Part shown: positions 25,802 through 34,087 of the stretch, one piece after another
Numbering within the stretch: position 1 is the stretch's first letter
Layout: every line of letters begins with the position of its first letter
NCBI GenBank assembly: GCA_019137195.1
Contig: JAGVSR010000010.1
Location: 44,956-108,955 of the forward strand
Origin: Alphaproteobacteria bacterium
GTDB lineage: Bacteria; Pseudomonadota; Alphaproteobacteria; Rhizobiales; Hyphomicrobiaceae
Length of the DNA stretch: 64,000 bases
Direction: 5' to 3'
Program-made: the position numbers and the translations under genes
Notes under the pieces: model-generated
Seen by the model: the letters and a program-made list of their open reading frames with translations, nothing else
What the model was told of the DNA's origin: nothing
The model's database searches: none

Positions 25802-27346
25802 TCAGCCCGGACCGACCTCGCCGCGGTCGAAGCGCCGTGCGTAGTCGGTCTGGCCGCCCGATGCGAGGATGCGCGCCTGCTCGATCCAGTTCTCGCGCTC
25901 GATGCGCCCCCGCGGCTCGATCTGCGCACCAAAGCGCTCGATGTCGGCGCCGGTCCAGTTCGCGATCTGCTCGTAGGACGTGATGCCGAGCCCGTTGAGC
26001 TTCTTCTCGATCAAGACGCCGACGCCGCGGATGCGCTTGAGATCGTCGTATCCGCCCATCGAGAGCGGCGACGGCGCGGCCTCGCTCCGAAGCGCCTCGG
26101 AACGCACTGAGCGCAGGTGCGAGTAGTCGGCTCGCTCGCTGGTAGCCGAAGCCTTCGTCTCGCGGATGGCGTCGGCGAGCTTCACTGGACGTGGCGCCTC
26201 AGACGCGGGTGCCGGTGCGGCGGCGGGGGCGGTCGCAGCAGGCGGCGCAGCAGGCCGCGGCGCCGGAGCGGCTGGTGCCGCTGCGGCCGAACCGAGCATG
26301 CCGGCGGCAGACGTCGCCGCGGCAACGGCGGCTGCCGCCGCGCTCGCCGCCGCCGCGGCGGCGGCAGCGGCCTCGGCCGAAGCTGCTGGCGAGCTGGCGG
26401 CGGGCACCCCGGCAGGCCGCGGCTCGCGCGAGTAGGACGTGGAGCCGCCCTTTGCCAGAATCTGCGCCTGCTCGATCCAGTTCTCCTTCTCGATGCGGCC
26501 CGTGAAGCCGAGCGACTGGCTCATGCGGTTCACGTCGGTTGCGGTCCATTTCGCGATGTCGCCGAAACGGGTGACGCCGAAGTCGTAGAGGCGTGCCTGC
26601 AGCCCCTGGTCGATGGCGCGGATGCGCGTGAGATCGTCCCGGACGGCGCCGGCCGCGGCAGCGGCGGGCGCCGGTGCGGCTGGAGCCACAGGAGCAGGTG
26701 TCGGCACCGCAGCGGCCTCGGCGCTCTTGGCTGTGACCGCCGTCGTGGCCGCTGTGATCGCCGCGCCGACCGCCGCTGCAACGGCCGGCCCGACCGACGA
26801 GGTCTGGCCCTCGAGCGGGGCCACGGACTTGGCAGGCGCTGGTGGCGCGCTGACCGGCGCGCTCTCGACAGCGGCCGGCGGTGCCGCGGGCTTCGGCGGC
26901 TCGGCGACGATCGGCGTCGGCGCAACGGCAGCGGGCGCCGGTGTGGGCTGGGGAGCCGGTGCCGGCCTTGGAGGCTCTGTCGCCACCGGCTGCGGAGCGG
27001 CGGCCGCAGGTGGCGTGGCCGCCGCGGGCTGAGGCGCAGGAGCGGCGGGCTTGGCAGGCGCCGACGGTCGCACGACCGCGACCTCGCTCTCGGGGCTGCC
27101 GGCCAGCGCGCGGCCGAAGCGATCGGCCGCAGCCGGCTGGGCGGCAGGCACGGGTTGCGGCGCCGGCTGGCGCTGGATCGCAGTCGTGGCGGCGGCGGCC
27201 GCTGCTGCCGCCGGAACGGCAACGTGCTCGGCCACGTCCTCCGCCGCTCGGCTCGCGACCGCGCTCTTGATGAGGCAGGCGAGCCACGCGCCGAGGAGGT
27301 AGGCGAGCAGCATCAGGAGGAAGATCTGCAACAGCAACATCATCAT
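25802..27346 (-). CDS. Membrane-anchored protein with two helix-hairpin-helix (FEN1-like) domains
   Basis: A 514-residue protein. It begins MMMLLLQIFLLMLLAYLLGAWLACL, one transmembrane helix at the very N-terminus, with GGAG about 10 bases upstream of the first ATG. Then a very Ala/Pro-rich linker. Two homologous domains follow: DDLTRIRAIDQGLQARLYDFGVTRFGDIAKWTATDVNRM (about residues 245-310) and DDLKRIRGVGVLIEKKLNGLGITSYEQIANWTGADIERF (about 430-514). Each is followed by GRIE.ENWIEQA.ILA.GG.T.Y.R. This domain is annotated in other proteins as a predicted flap-endonuclease-1-like 5' DNA nuclease and also sits at the C-terminus of some alphaproteobacterial NuoE proteins. A nuclease role at a membrane is doubtful; binding is likelier. 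Confidence 0.75.
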   Translation of the reverse strand: MMMLLLQIFLLMLLAYLLGAWLACLIKSAVASRAAEDVAEHVAVPAAAAAAAATTAIQRQPAPQPVPAAQPAAADRFGRALAGSPESEVAVVRPSAPAKPAAPAPQPAAATPPAAAAPQPVATEPPRPAPAPQPTPAPAAVAPTPIVAEPPKPAAPPAAVESAPVSAPPAPAKSVAPLEGQTSSVGPAVAAAVGAAITAATTAVTAKSAEAAAVPTPAPVAPAAPAPAAAAAGAVRDDLTRIRAIDQGLQARLYDFGVTRFGDIAKWTATDVNRMSQSLGFTGRIEKENWIEQAQILAKGGSTSYSREPRPAGVPAASSPAASAEAAAAAAAAASAAAAAVAAATSAAGMLGSAAAAPAAPAPRPAAPPAATAPAAAPAPASEAPRPVKLADAIRETKASATSERADYSHLRSVRSEALRSEAAPSPLSMGGYDDLKRIRGVGVLIEKKLNGLGITSYEQIANWTGADIERFGAQIEPRGRIERENWIEQARILASGGQTDYARRFDRGEVGPG

Positions 27347-27395
27347 ATCGACACGTCTCCAGTAGCGGGAACCGCACACGAGCTGAGCCCTGGGC

Positions 27396-27494
27396 TCAGT
27401 CCTCGGCTCGGCCGCAAGAGATCCAACCCACGACCAGCCCCGTCACGAAGGCGGCCAGCACGTACCAGATGAGCTTGGCCAACAGATAGTCCAT
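27396..27494 (-). CDS. 32-residue single-pass membrane protein
   Basis: A very short gene encoding MDYLLAKLIWYVLAAFVTGL and a further VVGWISCGRAED: one transmembrane helix and a short polar tail with a Cys. It starts with ATG at 27494; the upstream sequence read on the minus strand has GGAAAGGATC before it, a plausible ribosome site. It lies 40 bases after the OmpA-family gene and 49 bases before the helix-hairpin-helix gene, all on the minus strand, so it is probably the middle gene of this operon. Its position between two envelope proteins and the hydrophobic composition support a real gene. Family unknown. Confidence 0.65.
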   Translation of the reverse strand: MDYLLAKLIWYVLAAFVTGLVVGWISCGRAED

Positions 27495-27534
27495 CGATCG
27501 ATCCTTTCCGACCGCGCCGTTCGCGCGGGCTAAC

Positions 27535-29931
27535 TCATTGTGCCTTGACCGAGAATTCGATGCGCCGGTTCTTGATCCTGCCGGCCTCGGTGTCATTGGG
27601 CGCAATAGGCTGTGAGAAGCCGTAGCCCACGGCCGTCAGCCGGCTGGCATCGACACCCTTGGCGACGAGATAGCCGGCAACCGACTTGGCACGGCGTTCC
27701 GACAGATTCTGATTGCGCGTGGGATCGCCGTCGGCGCTCGTGTGGCCCTGGATCTCGATCCGCGTGCCGGGGCATTCGGATACGATCTTGACGAGCTTGT
27801 CGAGCGTCGGCTCGCTCTTTACGTCGAGCTTGTCGCTGGCCCACTGGAACAGGATCTTGCCCGCCGCCGCAGCATCGCTGACCAGCGTCTGGCAGCGGCT
27901 GGCCACGGCGTCAGCGGCAGCCTTCTTTGCCGCGGCCTCGTCCTCGGCGCGCTTCCTGGCCGCTGCTGTCTCGGCCTCCGCCTTGGCTCGAGCCGCGGCC
28001 TCGGCGGCAGCTTTGGCGGCGGCCTCTTCGTCGGCCTTGCGGCGTTCCGCTGCCTCGGAGGCGGCCCGTTTGGCGTCCTCCTCTGCCTTGCGCTTGGCCT
28101 CGGCGGCCTCGGCTGCCTTGCGCGCCTCCTCCTCGGCCTTGGCCTTCTCGGCCGCCTGAGATGCTGCGATCGCAGCATCGTCGCGCACGATGATGAGGTC
28201 GCGCCCGACGTAGCCCTTGGGCAGCGACTTCAAGGCCGAGCGCGCCGCGCCAGCGGCCTCCTCGCTTGCCGCCTCGCCCGTGATGGCAACGTCGTCGAGG
28301 AACAGCGACGCCGTGCCAGCCTTCAGCTTGGCCAGGATCTTGAGGCTGTCGCGCGTGACTTGGGGCCAGCCCCGAGAGCGCTTGGACACGACCGTCATCC
28401 GGTCCTCGACCTTGACCCCCGGGAAGACGCTCCGGGTCTCGGCGGCGAGCGCCGATCGCGATGCCGCATCGGGCGCCTCGCCCTCGAGCACCAGCACGCT
28501 GTTGGCGAGCTCGGCGCGCCACCAGAGGTTGGGATCACGCTCCTCCTCGAGCGCAATGTTGGCACTTGCCGTGCAGCCTTTGCCGGCCGCAGCCGCGAGG
28601 CTGCCCGGCAACGAGCCCGCGAGCGCAGCGTCGCTCGTCTTGCCGGAGAGCTCGAGGTCTCCGCCCGTCAGCGTAATGCGACCGTTGCCGAGATCGGCGA
28701 GCGACCGAAGGCCGGCGGTGAGGCAAGGGCTCCAGTCCGCGATGGCGCCCTCGGCAAGCTCGAGCCTGTCGTTGACCACGCGACCGGGGAACGCAGTCCG
28801 CACCTCATCCATGAACGACTTGCGCGCCTCCTCCGACGGCGCATAGCCGGTCACGTCGATAGCCTCGCCGGTAAACGCGATGTCGGTCGCGAAAACCTCG
28901 ACCCGGGCGAGCTGCGGCTTGAGGAACGTGACCGCCTCGGCGACTTTGAAGCCAGGCGGTGCAGACTTCTTGATCGCAGCACGCACCGTGGCGGCGGTCG
29001 GCTCGTCCTCGGCCACGCCCGAGAGGTTGAGCGCACCGTCCTTGATGTCGGCGCTGCCTTCCTTGAGCTGGTAGAGCTGTGCGAGCCCTGCGCCGGCCGC
29101 GGCAGCGAACGCCTCGGGTGCGCCCGAGGCGATCTCCGTGCGGTCGACGACGGCGATCCGCGGGAACGACGACTTGGCAAGCTGGAAGAGATCCTCGCGC
29201 ACGGCCTCGGAGGGCGCATGACCGGACAAAACGAGCTGGTTCGAGGCGAGCTTTGCCCCCCACGTGAAGGGGCTTGCTGCCGGCGGGACGATCCCGTCCT
29301 TGCCGAGTGAGAAGCCCGAGGGAAGCGCGCCGAGGGCGGTCTTCACGGCCTTGTAGCTTCCCTGGTCGGCGGCCTCGCCCGCGATGGATAGGTGTCCGTC
29401 GTCGAGCGAGACGGTGCCCGACTTGAGGGACGCGAGCTGCTTGACGGCAAATCCGAGCCCGCCGAGCCATACGTCGTTCGCGGGCGCGCCGCGTGCGAGC
29501 TTCATGGCATCCTCGATCTCGGCTTTGGGGAACGCAGCCTTGACCATGCCGGTGAGCGTCTTCCTCGTCGCCTCCGACGGCACCAGTCCGCTGAGCTTGA
29601 TGGCCTTCCCGGTTCGCTCCGCCGTCCATACGTACTTGGAGGCCGCCTCGACCAGGTCGGTATTGGCCTTGACGGTGCGAACACCCCAAACGCTGCGGAG
29701 CGCGTCGGTGGCCTTCTTCGGATCACTCTCGTCGAGCGCGCGGCCGGTAAGGGTCGCCTCGCGGCCGTCGAGCGACACATTCGGCCAGTCGAGTCCGAGC
29801 TTGGTGAACGCCTGTCTGGCACGATCGGTGAGATCGGCCTCGATGCCCGCCCGCTCCCAATGGTTGGCGAGAAGCGTCAGCATGGCGACCGGAATGAGGC
29901 CCCACAGCCAGCGCAACGGATTGCATCTCAT
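27535..29931 (-). CDS. OmpA-family protein with repeated BON-like domains and a coiled coil
   Basis: A 798-residue protein. N-terminal hydrophobic anchor (GLIPVAMLTLLANHW, residues about 11-25). Then about six to seven repeats of a 75-90 residue BON-like unit, recognisable by the phrases VSLDGREATLTGRALDE, KAIKLSGLVPSEATRKTL, LVLSGHAPSEAVREDL, IDVTGYAPSEEARKSF and LVLEGEAPDAASRSAL, each followed by a helix and a VEDRM/VNDRL-type strand. A 100-residue Ala/Glu/Lys coiled coil (about 600-690) follows, and the C-terminal OmpA domain has EIQGHTSADGDPTRNQNLSERRAKSV and KNRRIEF, the peptidoglycan-binding signature. It probably spans from inner membrane to cell wall. First gene of a three-gene operon. 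Confidence 0.88.
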   Translation of the reverse strand: MRCNPLRWLWGLIPVAMLTLLANHWERAGIEADLTDRARQAFTKLGLDWPNVSLDGREATLTGRALDESDPKKATDALRSVWGVRTVKANTDLVEAASKYVWTAERTGKAIKLSGLVPSEATRKTLTGMVKAAFPKAEIEDAMKLARGAPANDVWLGGLGFAVKQLASLKSGTVSLDDGHLSIAGEAADQGSYKAVKTALGALPSGFSLGKDGIVPPAASPFTWGAKLASNQLVLSGHAPSEAVREDLFQLAKSSFPRIAVVDRTEIASGAPEAFAAAAGAGLAQLYQLKEGSADIKDGALNLSGVAEDEPTAATVRAAIKKSAPPGFKVAEAVTFLKPQLARVEVFATDIAFTGEAIDVTGYAPSEEARKSFMDEVRTAFPGRVVNDRLELAEGAIADWSPCLTAGLRSLADLGNGRITLTGGDLELSGKTSDAALAGSLPGSLAAAAGKGCTASANIALEEERDPNLWWRAELANSVLVLEGEAPDAASRSALAAETRSVFPGVKVEDRMTVVSKRSRGWPQVTRDSLKILAKLKAGTASLFLDDVAITGEAASEEAAGAARSALKSLPKGYVGRDLIIVRDDAAIAASQAAEKAKAEEEARKAAEAAEAKRKAEEDAKRAASEAAERRKADEEAAAKAAAEAAARAKAEAETAAARKRAEDEAAAKKAAADAVASRCQTLVSDAAAAGKILFQWASDKLDVKSEPTLDKLVKIVSECPGTRIEIQGHTSADGDPTRNQNLSERRAKSVAGYLVAKGVDASRLTAVGYGFSQPIAPNDTEAGRIKNRRIEFSVKAQ

Positions 29932-30390
29932 GACTGACGTCTCTCCTTCGACGAGGCCTAGCCTCCGGACACAATCTCAGCAGCCGCGCTCACGCCTCGG
30001 CCGAGGCGCCGCGTGCCGCAGCGAAAGTCAGCTGGAAGCAGTCCCCTGATCCCATACCCGGCCGGCACTATAGCCAACCCCTTCCCCCTTTCCAAGCTGT
30101 GCCGAGGCAAGAGGTGAAATGCCCATCTTGTTGGCAATCCAGAGCCATTAGGTTGAGAATTTTGCTGCTGGCAGGGCGGCATCTGCTGCTATGCTGGGCA
30201 CTGGAGCGGCACACCATTGGCCCAAGGTCTCGGTTGCCGGCTCCACCTTGCCGGCCTCATGTTGAGGGCGCCCAGGTCCCCGCCGCTGAGGCGGGTGGCC
30301 GCGGGTTGAGGTCGAGGTGGAACCGGAGCCCGAGTCGAGCCGATGACTGCGCGTGCGTCCGCCCCTGCCTTTGACTACGAGGCGCTGTCG
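29932..30390. other. Divergent intergenic region, OmpA operon / response regulator
   Basis: About 460 bases (410 if the regulator starts at 30343). It must carry the promoter of the OmpA operon and that of the response regulator. I see no strong consensus boxes, operator repeats or RNA genes. Confidence 0.3.
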
Positions 30391-31038
30391 ATGCCGGCCA
30401 ACTTCCTCGTCGTGGACGACCACCCGCTGTTCCGTGACGCCCTTCAGCTCGCGATCCACTCGGCCTTTCCCGAGGCGCGAATCGTCGAGGCGGCGTCCAT
30501 CGCCGCCGCCCGTGCCGCGCTCGATCAGTGTCCCTCCTTCGACCTCGTCCTCCTCGACCTCACGATGCCCGGCACCCGCGGCTTCGACGGCCTCCTGGAG
30601 CTGCGCTCGTCCTATCCCAAGCTCCCGGTCGCCATCGTCTCGGCGCAGGACGATCCGCGCATCATCCACGAGGCGATGATCTGCGGGGCCGCCGGCTACA
30701 TCTCGAAGTCGGTTCGCAAGCCCGAGCTCACCGAAGCCATCCGCGACGTCATGAACGGCCTCGTCTACCTGCCCAGGGGCTACGAGCCACCCAAGGCTCA
30801 GCCGGGCGGCGCGGCTGCCGACGAGCTCGCGACCCGCCTCACCACGCTGACGCCGCAGCAGCACCGTGTGCTGCAGATGCTGCGCCAGGGGCTCTTGAAC
30901 AAGCAGATCGCCCACGAGCTCGGCGTCGGCGAGACGACCGTCAAGGCGCACGTGTCAGAAATCCTGAGGAAGCTCAACGTTGCCTCCCGTACGCAGGCCG
31001 TCATCGAGGTCGCCAAGCTCGACTTCGAGGCCCGATAA
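30391..31038 (+). CDS. LuxR/NarL-type response regulator
   Basis: A 215-residue DNA-binding response regulator. Receiver domain: FLVVDDHPLFRDAL at the start, phosphorylated Asp56 in LVLLDLTMPG, Thr/Ser and Lys positions in VAIVSAQDD and GYISKSV. Output: a LuxR helix-turn-helix near the C-terminus, LTPQQHRVLQMLRQGLLNKQIAHELGVGETTVKAHVSEILRKLNV. The start at 30391 follows a GAGG eight bases upstream and puts the receiver motif at the N-terminus; an ATG at 30343 would add 16 residues. The hybrid kinase and the FIST sensor follow on the opposite strand, so this is probably the regulator of that pathway. Target promoters unknown. Confidence 0.92.
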   Translation: MPANFLVVDDHPLFRDALQLAIHSAFPEARIVEAASIAAARAALDQCPSFDLVLLDLTMPGTRGFDGLLELRSSYPKLPVAIVSAQDDPRIIHEAMICGAAGYISKSVRKPELTEAIRDVMNGLVYLPRGYEPPKAQPGGAAADELATRLTTLTPQQHRVLQMLRQGLLNKQIAHELGVGETTVKAHVSEILRKLNVASRTQAVIEVAKLDFEAR

Positions 31039-31126
31039 GGGGCGAGGGCAAGCGTCGGCCGCGCCGTGGTCCACGGCCCTGAGACGACCGGCTGCCCCGG
31101 ACGCTTCCGACGCCCTCGTCGACCCA

Positions 31127-31279
31127 ATGCTCGCTGAACCACGCTTCCGAGCCCAGCTCGCCGAGGTTCACAAGAAGATTGGCTTGCCGCCACTGGCCGA
31201 CCTGCCGGTCGACAGTCAGCGCAGCGCCGCACGCGCCCTCTTAGCCGCCATCATGAGTAAGGAGGACGGCGGCTCCTGA
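31127..31279 (+). CDS. Possible small protein (50 residues), unknown
   Basis: An open frame after the response regulator, in the convergent gap before the kinase gene. The conserved-looking part, MLAEPRFRAQLAEVHKKIGL, continues PPLADLPVDSQRSAARALLAAIMSKEDGGS. The composition is like an ordinary soluble helix, unlike most shadow frames, but no ribosome site is obvious. It could be transcribed with the regulator. Low confidence that it is translated. Confidence 0.3.
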   Translation: MLAEPRFRAQLAEVHKKIGLPPLADLPVDSQRSAARALLAAIMSKEDGGS

Positions 31280-31295
31280 GAGGTGCGCGCAGCCC

Positions 31296-32657
31296 CTACC
31301 GCAGCACATGCTGGACGAGCGCCCTGAGCTCCGCGGGGCGCACGGGCTTGCGTAGAATCTCGCACCCGGCCGCGCGCGCGAGGCCCTCGACGCCAGCGGT
31401 CTGGTCGGCGGTGATGATGATGGCCGGGACCGGGCGGCCCGCCGCTGCGCGCACGCGTTGCACGCCCTCGAGTCCCGTCTCGCCGGATTCGAGGTGGAAG
31501 TCGGCGAGCACGATGTCGGGCGCGCGAGCGGCCCCTGCCGCGAGCAGGGCCTCGATCTCGCGCAATGACTGCGCCGTCACCACCTCGCACGACCAGCTCG
31601 CGAGGATGTTGCGCATGGCGTTGACGACGTGGAGGTCGTTGTCGATGACGAGTGCGAGCCGGCCCTGCAGCCCGTAGACCGAGTGTGGAGGAGGACCCGG
31701 CTCGCGCGTCGCGGCCGGAATGGCTTGGCCTGCATAAGGTGCGATGACGGTGAAGCGCGTGCCGTGCCCCGGCCGCGAGCAAAGGCGGACGCGGTGGCCG
31801 AGCGCCTCCGCCGTCCGCTGCACGATCGCGAGACCGAGGCCGATGCCCGCGCCCGCGCTGCGGCCCGAGGCGGAGCCGCGCTGGAACTCCTCGAAGATGC
31901 GCCGCTGCTCGCTCTCCTCGATGCCCGGCCCCGTGTCCCATACCTCGATCTCGACCGAAGTCCCTCGCCGGCGCGCCGTGACGAGCACGCGCCCGCGCTC
32001 GGTATAGCTCACGGCATTCGCCATCAGATTCTGCAGGATGCGGCGCAGCATGAGACCGTCCGAGCGCACTGCGAGCCGGGTCGGCGCGCAGGTCAAGGCG
32101 AGCCCTTTGTCGCGTGCGATCGGCTCTACGTCGACGCCGAGATTGCAGAACAGGTCGTTGAGCGGAACCGTGGTGATCGCCGGGCGGATGACGCCTGCTT
32201 CGAGCTTGGACAGGTCGAGGATCGTGCGCAGGAGTTCGTCGATGGAGGAGAGCGCATGATCGACTTGTCCGATGAGGCGGCGCCGATTCTCCTCCGCCGT
32301 CTCTTCGGAGAGCGCGGAAACCGAGAGCCGAGCCGCGTGCAAAGGCTGCAGCAGATCGTGCCCGACCGCGGTGAAGAAGCGCGTCTTGAAGCGGTTCGCG
32401 CGCTCGGCCGCATCGCGCGCCTCGACGAGCTCGTCGTTGGCGATCTCGAGGCTGTCGAGCGCGTGCTTGAGCTCGTGCGTTCGCAGGCGAACCTGGTTCT
32501 CGAGGCCGATTGCCGCCTGGAACAGTGAGAAGGCGTTGGCTTGCTGATCCATCGACCGCTCGACCCGGTTCATGAGCGCGGCGTTGATCTTGCCGAGCTT
32601 CTCGAGCCGGCGCTCGAGCTCAGCAATCGTCTCGCTCGGTCCGTTTAGGGGAGCCAT
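31296..32657 (-). CDS. Hybrid sensor histidine kinase (NahK-like)
   Basis: A 453-residue cytosolic hybrid kinase: no transmembrane segment and no PAS domain recognised. An N-terminal coiled coil (IAELERRLEKLGKINAALMNRVERSMDQQANAFSLFQAAIGLENQVRLRTHELKHALD) leads to the H-box VGHDLLQPLHAA (His100), the N box LMANAVSYTERG, the G boxes DTGPGI and GAGIGLGLAI, and a receiver domain with Asp386 in IVLADFHLESGETG. ATG at 32657 has AGGAGG six bases upstream and is preferred over a TTG at 32672. The FIST gene stop overlaps this leader (stop at 32669-32671), so the two are co-translated. Family context suggests it takes its signal from the FIST protein. Confidence 0.9.
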   Translation of the reverse strand: MAPLNGPSETIAELERRLEKLGKINAALMNRVERSMDQQANAFSLFQAAIGLENQVRLRTHELKHALDSLEIANDELVEARDAAERANRFKTRFFTAVGHDLLQPLHAARLSVSALSEETAEENRRRLIGQVDHALSSIDELLRTILDLSKLEAGVIRPAITTVPLNDLFCNLGVDVEPIARDKGLALTCAPTRLAVRSDGLMLRRILQNLMANAVSYTERGRVLVTARRRGTSVEIEVWDTGPGIEESEQRRIFEEFQRGSASGRSAGAGIGLGLAIVQRTAEALGHRVRLCSRPGHGTRFTVIAPYAGQAIPAATREPGPPPHSVYGLQGRLALVIDNDLHVVNAMRNILASWSCEVVTAQSLREIEALLAAGAARAPDIVLADFHLESGETGLEGVQRVRAAAGRPVPAIIITADQTAGVEGLARAAGCEILRKPVRPAELRALVQHVLR

Positions 32658-32668
32658 GGCCGCCCTCC

Positions 32669-33832
32669 TCAAGACGTCCGCTGGCCGAACGCGATGCCGG
32701 TCAGCGTCTGGTTGAGGTGCATGGCGTTGTACTGCTCGCCATAGGTATGGAAGCCGACGATCTTGAAGCGCCGGTAGAGATCGCCGAGCTGCCCGCGCTT
32801 CTGGTGCGTCTCGGCGTCGAGACGGCGCAGGACGCAGTCGAACCCGAGCACCAGCTCGATGCCCCCGAGCGCGCGCTCGACATCGCCTAGAACAGTCTCC
32901 ATCGCGGCGAGGATGTCCTTCGGCCGCGCGACCGTGAACACGAGTCCCTCGTCGATGGCACAGAAGAAGCTGAGGCTGCCGTCCGGGTTCATGTTGCGGA
33001 TCGACCGGCAGTAATAGTCGCCGCCGACTTTGACCACGAGCGGGTGCGAGGCGAAGCTGAACGGCCCGAGGTCGGCGGGCATGAGGCCGATGGCCGACGC
33101 GTACTCGAGCGCCGCCGGCCCGGCGTTGAGCTCATGCACGATCCGGTTCTCGGAGTCTGCAGCCGTCACCACGAGCTTGATCGGTGTCGGCTCGAAGTTC
33201 TGGGTCTTGAAGACCCGGAACGGATAGTCGCTCTCGATCATGAGCAGGATTGCTGCCGAGTTGACGATCGAGCCGCCGTATAGAAGCGATGTCTTCTGGA
33301 ACGCGAGCCCGTCGCCGGCCGAGCCGCCGACGAGCTGAACCTCGTCGATGGCCCAATGCACGGCTGCAACGACAGCCTCCTCGGCATTGGACAGGCCGTC
33401 GATCAGCATCAGCGCGAACACACGCTCGCCACGGGCCCGCTCGGCGTCGGGCCTGAGCTGCGACTTCAGGCGGCGCACGGTCTCGGAGGCGCGCTCGACC
33501 GCGAACTCCTCGATGCCGTCGATGAGCGCGGTGTGGACGCGGAAGCCCTCGTTCGGAAAGGCGACCAAGAGGATGCCGTGCTCCGTCATGCCCGAGGGCG
33601 AGATCTCTCCGGCCGTCGAGCAGCCCGACACGGGGACATGCGGGAAGGCCCACATGAGCGCGTCGCGAAGCGCATAGGGATCGTGCCCGCCGGAGAAGAA
33701 GGCGAGGATGTGCTGAAACGGTCCGGCCCCGAGGCCGCGCTTCAGCTCGCTGATTGCGTCGGCCAGCGCCTGGCTGTTGCTGGAGGCAACCCGGATGCCG
33801 CACGATCCTGCGCGGGGATTTGGTTCGGCCAC
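32669..33832 (-). CDS. FIST-domain sensor protein (NosP-like)
   Basis: A 387-residue cytosolic protein with FIST_N (SNSQALADAISELKRGL...ILAFFSGGHDPYALRDALMWAFPHVPVSGCSTAGEISP, and LMLIDGLSNAEEAVVAAVHWAIDEVQLVGGSAGDGLAFQKTSLLYGG) and FIST_C (about 230-365, VVTAADSENRIVHELNAGPAALEYA and IRNMNPDGSLSFFCAIDEGLVFTVA). The FIST protein NosP of Pseudomonas is a haem protein that senses nitric oxide and controls the co-encoded kinase NahK. Here the kinase gene follows directly and overlaps, which fits that arrangement; haem binding is not shown by sequence. GTG at 33832 with GAGAG six bases upstream is preferred; TTG at 33838 is the alternative. Confidence 0.85.
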   Translation of the reverse strand: MAEPNPRAGSCGIRVASSNSQALADAISELKRGLGAGPFQHILAFFSGGHDPYALRDALMWAFPHVPVSGCSTAGEISPSGMTEHGILLVAFPNEGFRVHTALIDGIEEFAVERASETVRRLKSQLRPDAERARGERVFALMLIDGLSNAEEAVVAAVHWAIDEVQLVGGSAGDGLAFQKTSLLYGGSIVNSAAILLMIESDYPFRVFKTQNFEPTPIKLVVTAADSENRIVHELNAGPAALEYASAIGLMPADLGPFSFASHPLVVKVGGDYYCRSIRNMNPDGSLSFFCAIDEGLVFTVARPKDILAAMETVLGDVERALGGIELVLGFDCVLRRLDAETHQKRGQLGDLYRRFKIVGFHTYGEQYNAMHLNQTLTGIAFGQRTS

Positions 33833-33895
33833 GAGCAACTCTCTCGAGCGACGGGGTGGGGCGTACTAGATGCGGCCATTCCGCGTGTTTGACAA

Positions 33896-33923
33896 GTGCG
33901 GGCGGAGGAGGCAGGGCCCGCAC
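33896..33923. other. Perfect 8-bp hairpin upstream of the FIST gene
   Basis: GTGCGGGC (33896-33903) and GCCCGCAC (33916-33923) form an 8-bp stem with a 12-base loop. On the minus strand it is followed by TTGTC rather than a T-run, so termination of the DUF533 gene (stop at 34088) is possible but not sure. The sequence just after it could supply a TTGTCA -35 element for the FIST-kinase operon, about 60 bases upstream of the start. Confidence 0.4.
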
Positions 33924-34087
33924 CGGCATTCCTCCCTCGTCCCACGTCCCTCCGAACGGTGGCCGGCTGCCAGTCGCAAATGAGCGATCGGCTCCCGCGC
34001 CAGGCTGGGCCGCCCGCCACGCCGGTGCGCAGAGCGACGGCCTCGCTACCGGTCACGGTCATGGCGTGGTGTCAGGATCGTCGCTGT

